Source of the DNA: an uncultured Nitrospirota bacterium
Lineage (GTDB): Bacteria > CG2-30-53-67
DNA: 32,364 bases
Assembly: GCA_947259355.1 (NCBI GenBank)
Contig: CAMYMF010000019.1
Span: forward strand, 43,975-76,338
Direction: 5' to 3'
Shown here: piece by piece, positions 17,844-28,400 of the stretch
Position numbering within the stretch: position 1 is the stretch's first letter
How the letters are laid out: each line of letters begins with the position of its first letter
Translations under genes and position numbers: made by a program
Notes under the pieces: generated by a model
The model's input: the letters and a program-made list of their open reading frames with translations, nothing else
Database searches by the model: none
What the model was told of the DNA's origin: nothing

Positions 17844-20446
17844 GGCCCTTCCTCTGGACTCCGTCCCGGCGAGCCCGCCTGCGCAGCGACGAGAATGCGC
17901 TCTTCGAATGGCTCGTTTTTCTGCCCGTCCGTGTAGAGCCCGACCCGTGTGATCTCCACATCGTGCAGCCGCCGGGCATCGGTATTGAGCAGGGCCAGCA
18001 ACGGCTCCTCCGGGCGCACACCTCCCTGATCCCCGGTCTGCACCATCATGTGCAGCACGACGGTGTCCTTCGCCTCGGCGTGCAGAAGCATCTCGGGAAT
18101 CATGGGGCGAATGTCCAGCGTCTTGGTCCGCCCCTTTTTGGTGCGCTGCACGGGGATCGTCTCCCGGGTCAAAAACTGGGCCACCCGCGCAGCGGGCTCG
18201 CCGGGAAAGAAGACTTTCGGAATGGACACCCGATACTCTCCAAAGCGGATCAGCGACGAAACAGCTGCCGCCTGATTGGGAATCCAATTCACCCCGCTGA
18301 TCCTAATCTCCTGGGGCAGCACCCGGTTCAACCTTTCGGCCAAATCGTACTCGAAGAGAGAGCCCGCCACTGTGAGGTCGAAGTATTCGCGAAGCGCTGC
18401 CACCCCCACCGGACGGGCGGGCCCCATGGCGATCTTGGGATGGGGATGAAACCCCTGGGAATAGGCCACCGGAATCCCCGCTCGGGAGAGCGCCCGCGCC
18501 AGCAGACCCATCGTCTCGAGGTGGGACAGAAACCGCAGTCTTCCCGTCACCTCATAACGGAGTCTAAACCGCTTCAGCACCTGCGGATGCTGCCGGCCCC
18601 CAACGGAACGGCGCGGTGGCGCATCCTTCGCAACATTGGCATAGAGGTTGGAAAGCTCCTCGCTGCACACACCGCAGAGACTGCAGGCATCGGTGCGGCA
18701 GTCGGGCGTGGCGGCGCCAGCGAGGGCTCGGCGGTATTCCTCCTGGAGAAAGGCTTTGGTGATTCCCGTGTCGATGATATCCCAGGGAAGCGTTTCGGCC
18801 AGGTCGCGCTCGCGGTAGAGATAGAAATCGGCGTCGGCACCGGCCTCCCGAAAGGCCTCCATCCAGGCGGACAAGTCAAACTCTTCGGTCCAGCCGTCGA
18901 ACCGGCATCCCCGACGCCACGCGTCCTGGAGCACCGCGCCGAGCCTTCGGTCGCCCCGGGAGAAGACCCCCTCCAGCATGCTAATGCCCGGGTCATGCCA
19001 CTTCACCGTGATCTTGCGGTGCTTCAGCCGCTTCTTGAGAAAGCTGAACTTGTCCCGAATCTCGTCGGAGCGGTCCTGCCGGGACCACTGAAACGGGGTG
19101 TGGGCCTTCGGCACAAAGGGCGAGAGACTGACCGTGATCTGTTTCAGCCGCGGGTTGGCGGCCCGGGCCGCCTTGAGCGCCGCGAAGCTGAGGCGCGCAA
19201 TCCCCTGGAGGTCTTCTTCGGTCTCGGTGGGGAGGCCGATCATGAAATAAAGCTTGAGGCTCTCCCAGCCCGCTTCAAAGAGCCGTGTGACCGACTCGAT
19301 CAGATCGCCTTCGGTGACCCCCTTGTTGATGACGTCCCGCAGCCGCTGCGTTCCCGCTTCGGGGGCGATGGTGAAGCCCGTCTTTCGGGTCTTTTGGATC
19401 TCATGGATGATCTCGGACGAGAGCGCCCCAGGCCGCAACGAGGGCAGGGATACGCCGAGGTTTCGTTCCCCGCCGAAGCGCACCACCGACTCCACAAGCT
19501 CCGGCAGCGCCGAGTAATCGCCGCTGGACAGTGAGTTGAGGGACACCTCTTCATGACCGGTGCAGGCCACCGACTCCTTGAGCAGTCCCATCAGCGTCGG
19601 CACGTCCCGCTCCCGTCCGGGCCGGTAAATCATCCCGGCCTGACAGAAACGGCAGCCTCGGGTGCAGCCCCGGGAGATCTCCAGGGCAATCCGGTCGTGC
19701 ACCGTCTTCATGTAGGGAAGCACCGGGGCGGCGGGATAGGGCGCCTGGTCGAGGTCGCGAACCACCCGTTTGCGGATTCGCTCCGGGCCGTCCACGTTGC
19801 GGCGCACCGATTCGATGCGGCCGTCCGGCCCGTAGGAGACGTCAAAATGGGCGGGCACGTAGACACCCTCGATCCGCTCGAACCGACGGAGCAGGGCCTT
19901 TCTCTCTTTTGCGCGGGCCTCTTTGAAGACATCGATGATCTCGCCCACGATCTCCTCCCCGTCGCCCAGGACAAAGAGATCGAAGAACTCCGCCAACGGC
20001 TCCGGATTGAAGGCGCAGGGCCCCCCGCCGATGATCAGGGGATGGGAGCTGTTCCGCTGCGCGGCCCGCAGGGGAATACCCGACAGATCGAGCATGTTGA
20101 GAATGTTGGTATAGCTCATCTCGTACTGCAGGGTGAACCCGACGATGTTCATGTTCCCCAAGGCGGTGTTGGACTCCACGGTGCAGAGCGGCGCGCTCCG
20201 CTCCCGCAGGAGCGCCTCCATGTCTTTCCAGGGGGTGAAGACCCGCTCGGCGGCCGTGTCGGCGCGCCGGTTGAGGATATCGTAGAGAATCCGCAAACCG
20301 ATGTGGGACATGCCGATCTCATAGGTGTCCGGAAAGGCCAACGCCACTGTCACCGCCACCGACGCATGATCCTTGCGGATGGCGTTGATTTCGGCCCCCA
20401 CGTATCGGGAAGGCTTCGAAACTCGACCCAGGATCTTTTCGTCCAT
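17840..20446 (-). CDS. B12-binding-type radical SAM protein with DUF2344 domain
   Basis: The protein of 868 residues is a fusion. Residues 1-240 are a B12-binding-like Rossmann region (FPDTYEIGMSHIGLRILY and GGGPCAFNPEP). Residues 250-480 form the radical SAM core with Cys261, Cys265 and Cys268 (CTRGCRFC). A small cysteine cluster lies at 583-594 (CRTDACSLCGVC). From about 625 there is a DUF2344 domain (RLRFLSHLETMGLLARALSRA). This matches the TIGR03960/TIGR03936-type pair often found beside RNase G. The reaction is unknown; an RNA-modification role is an inference from the neighbour. The start is ATG 20446 with AGGGGTG upstream; an in-frame TTG one codon earlier is less likely. Confidence 0.9.
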   Translation of the reverse strand: MDEKILGRVSKPSRYVGAEINAIRKDHASVAVTVALAFPDTYEIGMSHIGLRILYDILNRRADTAAERVFTPWKDMEALLRERSAPLCTVESNTALGNMNIVGFTLQYEMSYTNILNMLDLSGIPLRAAQRNSSHPLIIGGGPCAFNPEPLAEFFDLFVLGDGEEIVGEIIDVFKEARAKERKALLRRFERIEGVYVPAHFDVSYGPDGRIESVRRNVDGPERIRKRVVRDLDQAPYPAAPVLPYMKTVHDRIALEISRGCTRGCRFCQAGMIYRPGRERDVPTLMGLLKESVACTGHEEVSLNSLSSGDYSALPELVESVVRFGGERNLGVSLPSLRPGALSSEIIHEIQKTRKTGFTIAPEAGTQRLRDVINKGVTEGDLIESVTRLFEAGWESLKLYFMIGLPTETEEDLQGIARLSFAALKAARAANPRLKQITVSLSPFVPKAHTPFQWSRQDRSDEIRDKFSFLKKRLKHRKITVKWHDPGISMLEGVFSRGDRRLGAVLQDAWRRGCRFDGWTEEFDLSAWMEAFREAGADADFYLYRERDLAETLPWDIIDTGITKAFLQEEYRRALAGAATPDCRTDACSLCGVCSEELSNLYANVAKDAPPRRSVGGRQHPQVLKRFRLRYEVTGRLRFLSHLETMGLLARALSRAGIPVAYSQGFHPHPKIAMGPARPVGVAALREYFDLTVAGSLFEYDLAERLNRVLPQEIRISGVNWIPNQAAAVSSLIRFGEYRVSIPKVFFPGEPAARVAQFLTRETIPVQRTKKGRTKTLDIRPMIPEMLLHAEAKDTVVLHMMVQTGDQGGVRPEEPLLALLNTDARRLHDVEITRVGLYTDGQKNEPFEERILVAAQAGSPGRSPEEGP

Positions 20447-20482
20447 CAAAGAACACCCCTATCGCAAAAATGTGAGCTCATA

Positions 20483-20511
20483 ACCCTAGCATGGACGAGG
20501 AAATTGTTCAA
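20483..20511 (-). promoter_or_regulatory. Weak candidate promoter of radical SAM-rng operon
   Basis: On the minus strand TTGAAC (20506-20511) and TAGGGT (20483-20488) are 17 bases apart, about 35 bases before the start codon. The -35 has four consensus bases and the -10 is poor, so this is tentative. Confidence 0.3.
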
Positions 20512-20572
20512 ATCGAAAATGTTGCCGCATCAAGATCGTCTAGGCAGGTTCGATGCGATGAAACAATTGGAG

Positions 20573-20656
20573 CCCCCTCACCTTAGTCCTCCCCGCGAGG
20601 GAGAGGCACTAAGTCATGGGGGACCAAAATACCACCATTCTCCCTCCGGCGGAGAG
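20573..20656. repeat. Dispersed CCCTCACC-type intergenic repeat
   Basis: A CCCTCACCTTAGTCCTCCCC start, a GAGGGAGAGG block, and then CTCCCTCCGGCGGAGAGG form short nested hairpins. This style of sequence is a common interspersed repeat in Proteobacterial intergenic regions. It fills much of the 293-bp gap between the permease and radical SAM genes, in which I see no gene. Confidence 0.45.
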
Positions 20657-20742
20657 GATGTTTCTCTTGTAGGGTCCAACTTCGACGATCTACCCGTGAC
20701 ACAGGAGAACTTGAAAATTTTGCAGAAACGGCCCGGACCGGC

Positions 20743-22278
20743 TCAGGAGACGCTGTGGGCCCCGCGGCTGAGCCCGAGCATCAGGGCGGCACTCAACAGA
20801 TAGCCCGCGCAGAGACGATAGGGTGCGTGGGAGTCGATCTGCCAGGGGAGAAAGATCTCCCCGCTCGGCAGGGGAGAGTGGATGATGCCAAAGAGGGAAA
20901 AGAGACCGGCCGCGGCGAAAAAGAGGGCCGCGGCGCCCAGGTTGCGGTCAATGATTTTCGCCGCCCCCGCCGCCCAAAGGAGGGCGGAGAGGATAAAGCC
21001 GTTGCCCATGATGAGGATCGTCTGATAGACGACGGCGGCTTGCCCGCTCAGCTCGGAGGCCTCCCGGCCGAGGTTGGTCAGGATCGTGTTGATCTGGATG
21101 AACAGCAGGTTTGCAATCACCGGGATGAAGGCCAGCGCCACCGCCTTGGCATGTTGCGGCGGGCTTGCCTCAAAGGCCTGGGCCGTGATTTCGAGGCCGA
21201 TGAAAATCAGAATGGGCGCAACGGCCGCCTCCGGCAACAGGTCGACGAAGAAAGAGAGGTACCCCAGCACGCCGCCCAGCCCGATGAAGATGGCCGTGGC
21301 GAAGGTGTAGGCCGCCCGTCCGCCCATGTCTTTGTACGCGGGATGCCCGATGTAGGGTGTACTCTGCACGACCCCGCCGCAAAGCCCCGTGAGAATTGTG
21401 CCAATGCCATCGGCCAGCAGAATGGTGCGGCTGTTGTATTCATCGCCCGCGGCCGCGGCCGATTCGGTCACGTCAATCCCGCCCACCACAATGGCGATGG
21501 CGAAGGGCGCGGCGATCGGCAGATACCGCAGGGCGGCGGGCACTCCCTCGAGAAATCCCAGGGTCGGCACGGGAAGGCTGAAGCTCAGCTGCAGCGCCGG
21601 CAGCACTTCCTCTTCGCCCGCGGCAAGACCGGTCAGGTGCATGAAATAGTAGATTGCCGTGCCGACGAGGACCGCGGCAAAGGCCCCGGGGATTCTGCGG
21701 GGGAGCCGGATCCGTGCAATCAGCGTCATCAGAATGATCCCCAGGGAGATGAATCCGACGACGGGATCGGCAAAGACTTTGAGCGCCGGGAAAAAAGCGA
21801 TCAGCATGAGCGCGACCGCGGCGATGGAGCCGAGCAGGCCGGCCCGGGGTACGACGCGCCGCACCGTGGGACCGACCCAGGCCCCCGCGATTTTGATCAA
21901 CCCCATGAGCACCATGAGGGCCATGGTCATCTTCCAGACCAGAATGGCATCCTGGAACTTGAGGTACGCCGGTCCCATGACGCCGAAGGCCAGGCCGAAG
22001 GTGGAGGGCGTGTCGAGGCCGAGGGGCATGGCCGTGACGTCGTCTCGCCCGCTCTGCCGGGCGAGACGGAAGGCAAGCCATGTGTAGACGAGATCGCCCA
22101 CGAACACACCGACGGCGGTGCCCGGAATCATGCGGTAGAGCACGATCTCTTCGGGAAAGCCGAACACACCGATCAGGATGCCCGCCATGATGACGAGATC
22201 GGACATGTTGTCCAGCATCAGGCCGAAGAACGCGTTCAGGTCACCGATACGGGCCCAGTGGTAGCGAGGGGCCGACAT
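20743..22278 (-). CDS. NCS2-like membrane permease
   Basis: This is an integral membrane protein of 511 residues with roughly 12-14 hydrophobic segments. It resembles the NCS2/AzgA-type nucleobase transporter fold: an N-terminal GDLNAFFGLMLDN, MPLGLDTPSTFGLAFG near residue 85, GGIDVTESAAAAGDEYN in the middle, and GGVVQSTPYIGHPAYK, the region that usually forms the substrate half-helix. Substrate prediction (purine, uracil or other) is not possible by eye. The start at 22278 (MSAPRYHW) is supported by GAGAGG upstream; the frame is open further but overlaps prsK in a non-coding-looking way. It lies 61 bases after prsK on the same strand and is probably cotranscribed. Confidence 0.8.
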   Translation of the reverse strand: MSAPRYHWARIGDLNAFFGLMLDNMSDLVIMAGILIGVFGFPEEIVLYRMIPGTAVGVFVGDLVYTWLAFRLARQSGRDDVTAMPLGLDTPSTFGLAFGVMGPAYLKFQDAILVWKMTMALMVLMGLIKIAGAWVGPTVRRVVPRAGLLGSIAAVALMLIAFFPALKVFADPVVGFISLGIILMTLIARIRLPRRIPGAFAAVLVGTAIYYFMHLTGLAAGEEEVLPALQLSFSLPVPTLGFLEGVPAALRYLPIAAPFAIAIVVGGIDVTESAAAAGDEYNSRTILLADGIGTILTGLCGGVVQSTPYIGHPAYKDMGGRAAYTFATAIFIGLGGVLGYLSFFVDLLPEAAVAPILIFIGLEITAQAFEASPPQHAKAVALAFIPVIANLLFIQINTILTNLGREASELSGQAAVVYQTILIMGNGFILSALLWAAGAAKIIDRNLGAAALFFAAAGLFSLFGIIHSPLPSGEIFLPWQIDSHAPYRLCAGYLLSAALMLGLSRGAHSVS

Positions 22279-22339
22279 GCAATCCTCTCTTTCCGGCAAG
22301 TACCCGCGGGCGAGCCGAGGGGCGCCCTGCGGCCACGGT

Positions 22340-24433
22340 TCAAGAGTCCCGATGAATTGGAAAACTGAGAATGAATTGACTGCCCCGGTTGGGAATGCTG
22401 TGGACCTCGATGCCTCCGCCGTGTGCTTCCATGATGGCCTTGCTCTGATAAAGCCCGATGCCGAGCCCCTTCTTCTTGGTCGAGCTGAAGGGCTTGAAGA
22501 GCTTCGTCTGGACAAACTCTTCGGGCATCCCTTCCCCGGTGTCGAGCACTTCCAGATGAACGAAGTCGCCGTCCGCTTGCGAGCTCACTTCGATTCTGCC
22601 GGTGCCGTTGGGCAGGGCCTGCACGGCATTGAAGATCAGATTGATCAGGACCTTGCGCACATATTCCCCGTCTGCAAGCACCTGTGGTATCTCATTGAGA
22701 TCGGCCGAGATGTCCACATTCCGAATCTTCTCGACCTGTGAGCTGTTCAACACATCCTGAACGACCGTATTGAGATTCAGGGGCACCGCCTGCAACTCCA
22801 GCTCCTTGGGAAGGGTGGAGAGCTTTTCGATGAGCGTCTGCATTTTCTCGACGCTTCGCCTAAGCGTGGCGAGCAGGTCTTTCTGAAACTCTGGCTTGGT
22901 AATGTTGCGCTCGGCGTTTTGCAGCGCCAGGGAGATGGAAGAGGCGAGGTTTTTCAGATCGTGTACCAGAAAGGACGAGAGCTTGTTGAACGATTCGGCC
23001 TCACGGGACGCAGCCACTTCTTCGATCAGCTGTGCACTGATGATGGCACTGGAGGCCTGATCGGCAATGACCGTCATCAGCTCGGCATCCTCATCTGTGT
23101 ATTCGAGCCCCTGCATCCCCGGTCCCATGGTAATCATCCCAACGAGATCGGGTCCCGATTTCAGGGGGACGATCAGGGCGATGTTGAAGCGCCGACAGAG
23201 GTCTTCATGGGCCTCCACGATGGGGCGTGCGGCAGTGTCGTGTAGGGTGAGCGGAGCACGGTGTCGCTCCAGATAAGAGACGAGCGGCGTTTCCCGGCGC
23301 AAAAACTCGGCCTTTCGGGGGAGGTTGCGACTCACGGCAAAGGAGAGGGTGCCAGCCCGATCGTTGTAGAGCCATACGGAAACCTGGTTGACCCAGAGGG
23401 TCTCAGAGACCATCTCAATGACCTTAAGGAGAACGTTTGGCAGGTCGTGCACGGTGCTGATCTTGCGGGTGAATTCGTTCCATTCCACGCGGTAGTCATA
23501 CTTGTAGCGGTAAAAGTGGAAATGGATGAACCGCTTCATTCTGCGCTGCAGCCGCTCGGAAAAGAGGAGCAACCCCAGAACGATCACCGCCATGGAGAGA
23601 AAGACCGCGATCAGGAGAAGGTCCCACCGTCCAGCGACGCCGCGGATGATATAGGCACCCGTGCCGATGATCACCAGGTAGAGGCCAACCGCCACGGTGG
23701 CGATGGAGGTGAACACCACGTGGCGTGAGATGAAGATGTCGACTTCCAGAAGCCGATGACGCACCACAGCGAATTGGATCAGGAGCCAGCAGATGGGAAA
23801 GACCAGGGAGCCCGCCACCAGTAGGTCGATCGCCACAGCATGATGGAGCAGCGCCGCACTGGCCAGTACCAGGGCGTAGACCGCACCCGACACGATGCCG
23901 ATGGTCAGCAGTTTGAGGCGTATGCGCCCCATGGGCGGCGTGGCCCGGTAGCTCTGTTCCATCTGATAGAAGATCACCAGCAGGCCGAGAATCGCATAGA
24001 TGTGAAAAGGGGTCCCCAGCGACCCGAAGCGAAGCACCCACCTATCCCCAGCGAGGAGCAGTCCCTCCAGCAGGAGGGGATGCCATGAGAGCACAGCAAA
24101 AACGATCCCCGCGCCGAGGAACAGCGGCACGGCAACCCGCTTGATTCCCGGAAAGAGCGGGGCATCCAACCGGACATGATAGAAGGAGAAAACCACCATC
24201 AAGGCGGTGGAGAGCGCCGCACCCGTCAGGGCGATTCGAAGATAGGGCAGTGAAGCTTCCCCGGGGGTGTCACGAAGCGCCAGGAAGAGGCAGGCGGTCA
24301 TGGCGCTGTGTAGCAGCGCGGTACCCCCCAGTGCGGAGGCCGCAATCCTGTTTCGGGGGCGCGTGACCAGGAAAAGGCCCACGATGAGGGTGATGACGGA
24401 ATTGGTGATGGGAAGAAGGTGATATAGCGTCAT
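22340..24433 (-). CDS. prsK: PrsK-type histidine kinase of XrtA/PEP-CTERM systems
   Basis: The protein of 697 residues has an N-terminal half of seven to nine membrane helices (residues 1-295) without a large periplasmic domain. A cytoplasmic GAF domain follows (about 325-470), then a HisKA-like segment FLVHDLKNLASSISL with the putative phospho-His491. The ATPase boxes are NLIFNAVQ, DTGEGMP and GLGIGLYQSK. This order and the HDLKN motif are typical of PrsK, which in exosortase systems pairs with the sigma-54 regulator PrsR to control exopolysaccharide and PEP-CTERM genes (established knowledge). No prsR lies next to it here. Its start overlaps the deacetylase stop as ATGA, so the pair is coupled. 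Confidence 0.88.
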   Translation of the reverse strand: MTLYHLLPITNSVITLIVGLFLVTRPRNRIAASALGGTALLHSAMTACLFLALRDTPGEASLPYLRIALTGAALSTALMVVFSFYHVRLDAPLFPGIKRVAVPLFLGAGIVFAVLSWHPLLLEGLLLAGDRWVLRFGSLGTPFHIYAILGLLVIFYQMEQSYRATPPMGRIRLKLLTIGIVSGAVYALVLASAALLHHAVAIDLLVAGSLVFPICWLLIQFAVVRHRLLEVDIFISRHVVFTSIATVAVGLYLVIIGTGAYIIRGVAGRWDLLLIAVFLSMAVIVLGLLLFSERLQRRMKRFIHFHFYRYKYDYRVEWNEFTRKISTVHDLPNVLLKVIEMVSETLWVNQVSVWLYNDRAGTLSFAVSRNLPRKAEFLRRETPLVSYLERHRAPLTLHDTAARPIVEAHEDLCRRFNIALIVPLKSGPDLVGMITMGPGMQGLEYTDEDAELMTVIADQASSAIISAQLIEEVAASREAESFNKLSSFLVHDLKNLASSISLALQNAERNITKPEFQKDLLATLRRSVEKMQTLIEKLSTLPKELELQAVPLNLNTVVQDVLNSSQVEKIRNVDISADLNEIPQVLADGEYVRKVLINLIFNAVQALPNGTGRIEVSSQADGDFVHLEVLDTGEGMPEEFVQTKLFKPFSSTKKKGLGIGLYQSKAIMEAHGGGIEVHSIPNRGSQFILSFPIHRDS

Positions 24434-25326
24434 GGCTTTGTTTCGATCTCGACCGCTTCGGAAAGAGGCTGTCCTTTATCTTTGCCGGGGTGCTTTATCG
24501 CATCTTCAAGCACCTCCCTAACTGGACCAAAGGAAAAATCCGCCAGGAGCCGCCGGATCTTCTCATGCATGCGACGCAAATTGTAGTAGTGTCGGAAGCG
24601 GGTGAGCAGACCGACCGACTGTTTCGGTTGCTCAGAATCGATCTCCCAGGGATGAAAGTAGACGATGGCCGGCTTGCCTTCCTCCCGATTGATCCGCTGC
24701 AACCCCCAACGCATGAAACGATAGGGGAAAAGACGCATGTAGCCGCCGCCTGCGATCGGCACGTTGGTGCCGAAAAGCCGGACCGTGGAGAGAGGGAATT
24801 CGAGGATCTCCCCCTTTTCCCGTTTGATGAGATGCGGATGACGGGGGCTTGCAGGCACTCCGTAGCGATCGTGGTGGATGGGGAAGATACTGGAATCGTA
24901 CCGGAACCCCTCTTCGATCAGAATGTCCAGAGCCCAGAAGGAAGCGGCCGTAATGGAATAAGTCGGGGCCCGAAACCCGAGGATCCCTTCGCCCGTCAGA
25001 TCTTCCAGGATCTTTTTGCATCGGGTCAGATCGTCCCGAAAGGCCTCGGGCGTCATGTTGTAAATCAGTTGATGGGCGAAGCTGTGGGACGCAACCTCGT
25101 GCCCCCGCCGATGTATTTCGCGAATGAGCTCGGGGTGCTGCTCGGCCGTCCATCCCACCACGAAGAAGGTGGCTCGCGTCTCGAACCGGTCGAAGAGATC
25201 GAGCAGACGGTGCAGCGGCCCCTCGATCCGGCTCTCATGGCTGGGCCAGTCGCTCTGCCTGATCAGCGATCCGAACGCGGAGACCTGAAAGTATTCCTCC
25301 ACATCGACGGAAAGGGCGTTTTTCAT
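24430..25326 (-). CDS. XrtA-system polysaccharide deacetylase (DUF3473)
   Basis: The protein of 298 residues is a NodB-fold carbohydrate esterase, expected to remove acetyl groups from an exopolysaccharide precursor. MKNALSVDVEEYFQVSAF gives the catalytic/metal Asp8. SHSFAHQ supplies His81 and His85, and GFRAPTYSIT supplies Arg119. The C-terminal part (YFHPWEID then RFRHYYNLRRM) is the DUF3473 tail found in deacetylases of XrtA/PEP-CTERM loci. No signal peptide is seen, as is usual for that family. The start at 25326 is chosen by family alignment; an upstream ATG at 25362 has no ribosome site. It overlaps prsK by four bases. Confidence 0.9.
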   Translation of the reverse strand: MKNALSVDVEEYFQVSAFGSLIRQSDWPSHESRIEGPLHRLLDLFDRFETRATFFVVGWTAEQHPELIREIHRRGHEVASHSFAHQLIYNMTPEAFRDDLTRCKKILEDLTGEGILGFRAPTYSITAASFWALDILIEEGFRYDSSIFPIHHDRYGVPASPRHPHLIKREKGEILEFPLSTVRLFGTNVPIAGGGYMRLFPYRFMRWGLQRINREEGKPAIVYFHPWEIDSEQPKQSVGLLTRFRHYYNLRRMHEKIRRLLADFSFGPVREVLEDAIKHPGKDKGQPLSEAVEIETKP

Positions 25327-25404
25327 GTCGTAACCCCATGAAACCACAACGTTTTGGCCCATTATGGCACAAAATGGGAGGAGCGTCCAGATGAAAGATG
25401 GCGG

Positions 25405-25438
25405 GAAAAAAGAGGCAGAAGGGATTCCTTCTGCCTCT
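25405..25438 (-). terminator. Terminator after the large PKD/TSP3 gene
   Basis: AGAGGCAGAAGG (25411-25422) pairs perfectly with CCTTCTGCCTCT (25427-25438) around a 4-base loop. On the minus strand it is followed by six Ts. It separates the surface-protein gene from the deacetylase-prsK unit, which must therefore have its own promoter in 25327-25404; I did not find a clear one. Confidence 0.92.
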
Positions 25439-25458
25439 TCGGTTGTTTATCGCGCTCT

Positions 25459-28400
25459 CTATAGGAAGTGCTTTCGTTTCAGTGCTCCGATGAGCACCAG
25501 GGCCAGGGCGAGCGAAAGCGCCGCAGCGAAGGAGGAGGGGTGCGAGAAGAGGCGACGCGCGCCTTTTCCCGCACCGCCTCCGGGGGCTTCAGAATTAAAC
25601 GATGCCGTAGCGTCCGGGAAGTCCGGCACGGCAATCACGGCGGGATCGACGATCACGCCGTTTGCAAGATGGTCGATGTCACCAACGCCGCCGTCCCTGA
25701 GCGTTACAGAGAGCCGGTTGGCCGAGACGGTGCACGGTATCTCGTAGTAACCGACGGAGGGATCAAATTTCCAATAGCGGCTGTCCCAGTGAAGCAGCTG
25801 ATCCATCATCACCATGAGACCGACGGAGCCCCCGGTCGGCACCTCCCGCACTTCAAAAGAGAGCCCATTGAAACGGGCTCGTTTGACCATCTCCCACTGA
25901 TAGTCCGGAATGGGATCCCGGACGAACCCGGTCTCAGTGAGACGCCCTTCGCCGGCCACAATTTTCAGAGCCATTCTCTGTCCCACATCGGTCAGCAGGG
26001 TGGCCATCCTGGGGTCGAGCCGGTCGGCCAGACCGTCACCATCGAAATCCTCGTACCCCTCGACGGCGTCCGCCACACCATCGTCATCGGAGTCCCGGTC
26101 GATCCCGTCCGTGAGGCCGTCGTTATCGGTGTCCGCCGCTGCGTTGGGAATGCCTGTTTCAATGAGGTCGGGAATACCGTCTCCGTCACTGTCCCCAAGA
26201 TTCGGATTGAGACCGATGTTCGTCTCCGCGACGTTGGTGATACCGTCACCGTCCTGGTCCGCACCGGGGCCGTCGGTATCCACCGAATCGCGGTAATTGA
26301 GCGCACCATCCCCATCGGCATCGCCCATTCCCTCCTGCGCGTCGGGCTTCCCGTCGTTGTCCGAATCGACGTCGCGTGCGTCGATCGTTTCATCCCCCTC
26401 GGAGTCCAAGGGCCATCCAAGGGGTCCGAATTCGAGCCCGTCGGAGAGCCCATCGCCGTCGCTGTCCGAACGGTTGGGGTTCATCATGTAGGTCACTTCG
26501 GTGGAATTGCTGACGCCGTCGTGATCCTGATCACCCAGGGGTCCGTCGTTATCGAGGCTATCGATGAAATTGGGGGCACCGTCATTATCGGCATCGGAGA
26601 AACCCTCCTCGGCATCGCTTTTCCCGTCGTTGTCCGAATCGGGATCGCGGGCATCGATGATGCCGTCGCCGTCGGTGTCGAGAGGCTGTTCGGATGAGCC
26701 CCACTCGGCGAAGTCGTCCAGGCCGTCGCCGTCGGTGTCCGATGCGTGTGGATCCAAGCCGTTCAGGACTTCCTGCGCGTCCGTCAACCCGTCCAGATCC
26801 GTGTCCCCGTCGGACCAACTCTCTTGAACATGAATCATGATGGAACGGGTCGTTTGGGCGCCCTGGTCGTCGGTAACGGTGAGGGACGCGGTGTAATCTC
26901 CTGTGCTTTTGTACTGATGTATGGCATGGGCGCTTTGCGACGCGCTGCCATCTCCGAAGCTCCAGAGATAGGAGGCGATGCTCCCGTCACTGTCGGAGGC
27001 AGAGCCGCTGAAATTCACCGTCAGCGGGACGGGTCCACTCGTCGGATCTGCGGACGCCGAGACAGAGGGGGGCGTGTTCCTTGGGGGAGCGGAAACCACA
27101 ATGGTCTTGGTGGCTGTGGCCGTGGCACCATTGTCGTCGGTAACAGTTAACGTGGCCCTGTAGCTGCCTGCTTCGTCATACGCATGCGATGGATTTGCTG
27201 TCAACGCGGTCTTGCCGTCACCGAAGCTCCAGCTGTACCCAACGACTGTTCCATCCATGTCGGTTGCACTTCCACTGAAAGCAACGGCGAGCGGCGCAAT
27301 GCCTTCAGCGGGGTTGGCAACGATCTGAACCGTGGGCGGCTCGTTCTGCGCAGGGGGCGACTCCGCAATGGTTGCGGGAGACTCAGGAGCTGAAGAAATC
27401 TGAGCCGTCTGCATCGAGGCTGTTTCGATGAGAAGAACCGGCGAATGGTTCGAATTCTCTCTCGAACTGTAGTCGGCGCCGTCCCGGTTCGCCGATACAA
27501 ATGCAAAACTATAGACGCCGCTGCCATGAATCGCTGATGTGACATCCAATTCGACGGTCTCCCCGACATTGACCGGCCCCACATCAGCCAGCAGCTGACC
27601 ATCCACCGGCGGGCGGTTAGAAAAGGTGAGAGCGTTTTCGCTCCATCCCGTGTCGGACAACGAATAAAGGGTCCCGCCGGATGTACTGGAGTCTACGCAA
27701 TAAAGCCGAAGACTTACAGAGCGAACCGCCCCGCTCAATCCAGTGACGTTGAACTTGAGATAGATGACTTTTGCAGGACTGCCATCCACCTGTAAGACAG
27801 AAGACCAGCCAAAACTCACTGTGGGTATTTGTTCGCTCACCGATACGTCGGCTACCGGAACAAATGTGAAGACCTCGGTGGTGCCTCCGGACGAGGTGTC
27901 GAAGCCGGACCCGTCCGGCGGGGTATCAGCCGTCACCGGTTCGGTGACGGTGATATGCACCGTGTTCTGTGAGCTCGCCCCGTTGTCATCGGTCACGGTA
28001 ATTGTCGCGGTATAGCTTCCGGGGGCAGTATAGGTGTGCGTCGGGTTCTGACTGGCGGCACTCATCCCATCGCCGAAGTTCCAGGCATAGGCGACCACGC
28101 CACCGTCCGTATCAGTTCCGGTCCCGCTGAAGCTGACCGTCAGCGGTGCACTCCCCTGAAGCGGCGTCGCCGTGATGGCCGCGCTCGGCGGGATGTTTCC
28201 TGCCACCGTGATCGCATTGGAATAGCCGCTCTCATTGCCGGAGGTGTCGTAGGCAGTCACTGTCAGATAGTACCTCGCACCGGCGGAGAGCCCTGAGAGA
28301 ACAAATTCCGGATGCGTGGGATCAGGCAAAGAGGACACCGGAACCGTAATCGGCGAATTCCCCTCGACCAGCCCAGTGCCGGCGTAAGGCGCCGCCGCAA

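Noticed and set aside
13117-22368. Several plus-strand frames of 290-540 codons (for example 13117-13998, 15191-16249, 17963-19534, 20755-22368)
   Set aside because: Each lies opposite a well-supported minus-strand gene with clear catalytic motifs; composition is the antisense pattern of high-GC coding DNA.
25468-26697. 409-codon plus-strand frame and apparent short tandem DNA repeats, considered as a gene or CRISPR-like array
   Set aside because: The periodic GTCGCCGTC pattern is the antisense of codons for Asp-x-Asp-Gly-Asp calcium loops in the thrombospondin type 3 repeats; spacing is irregular and coding explains it.
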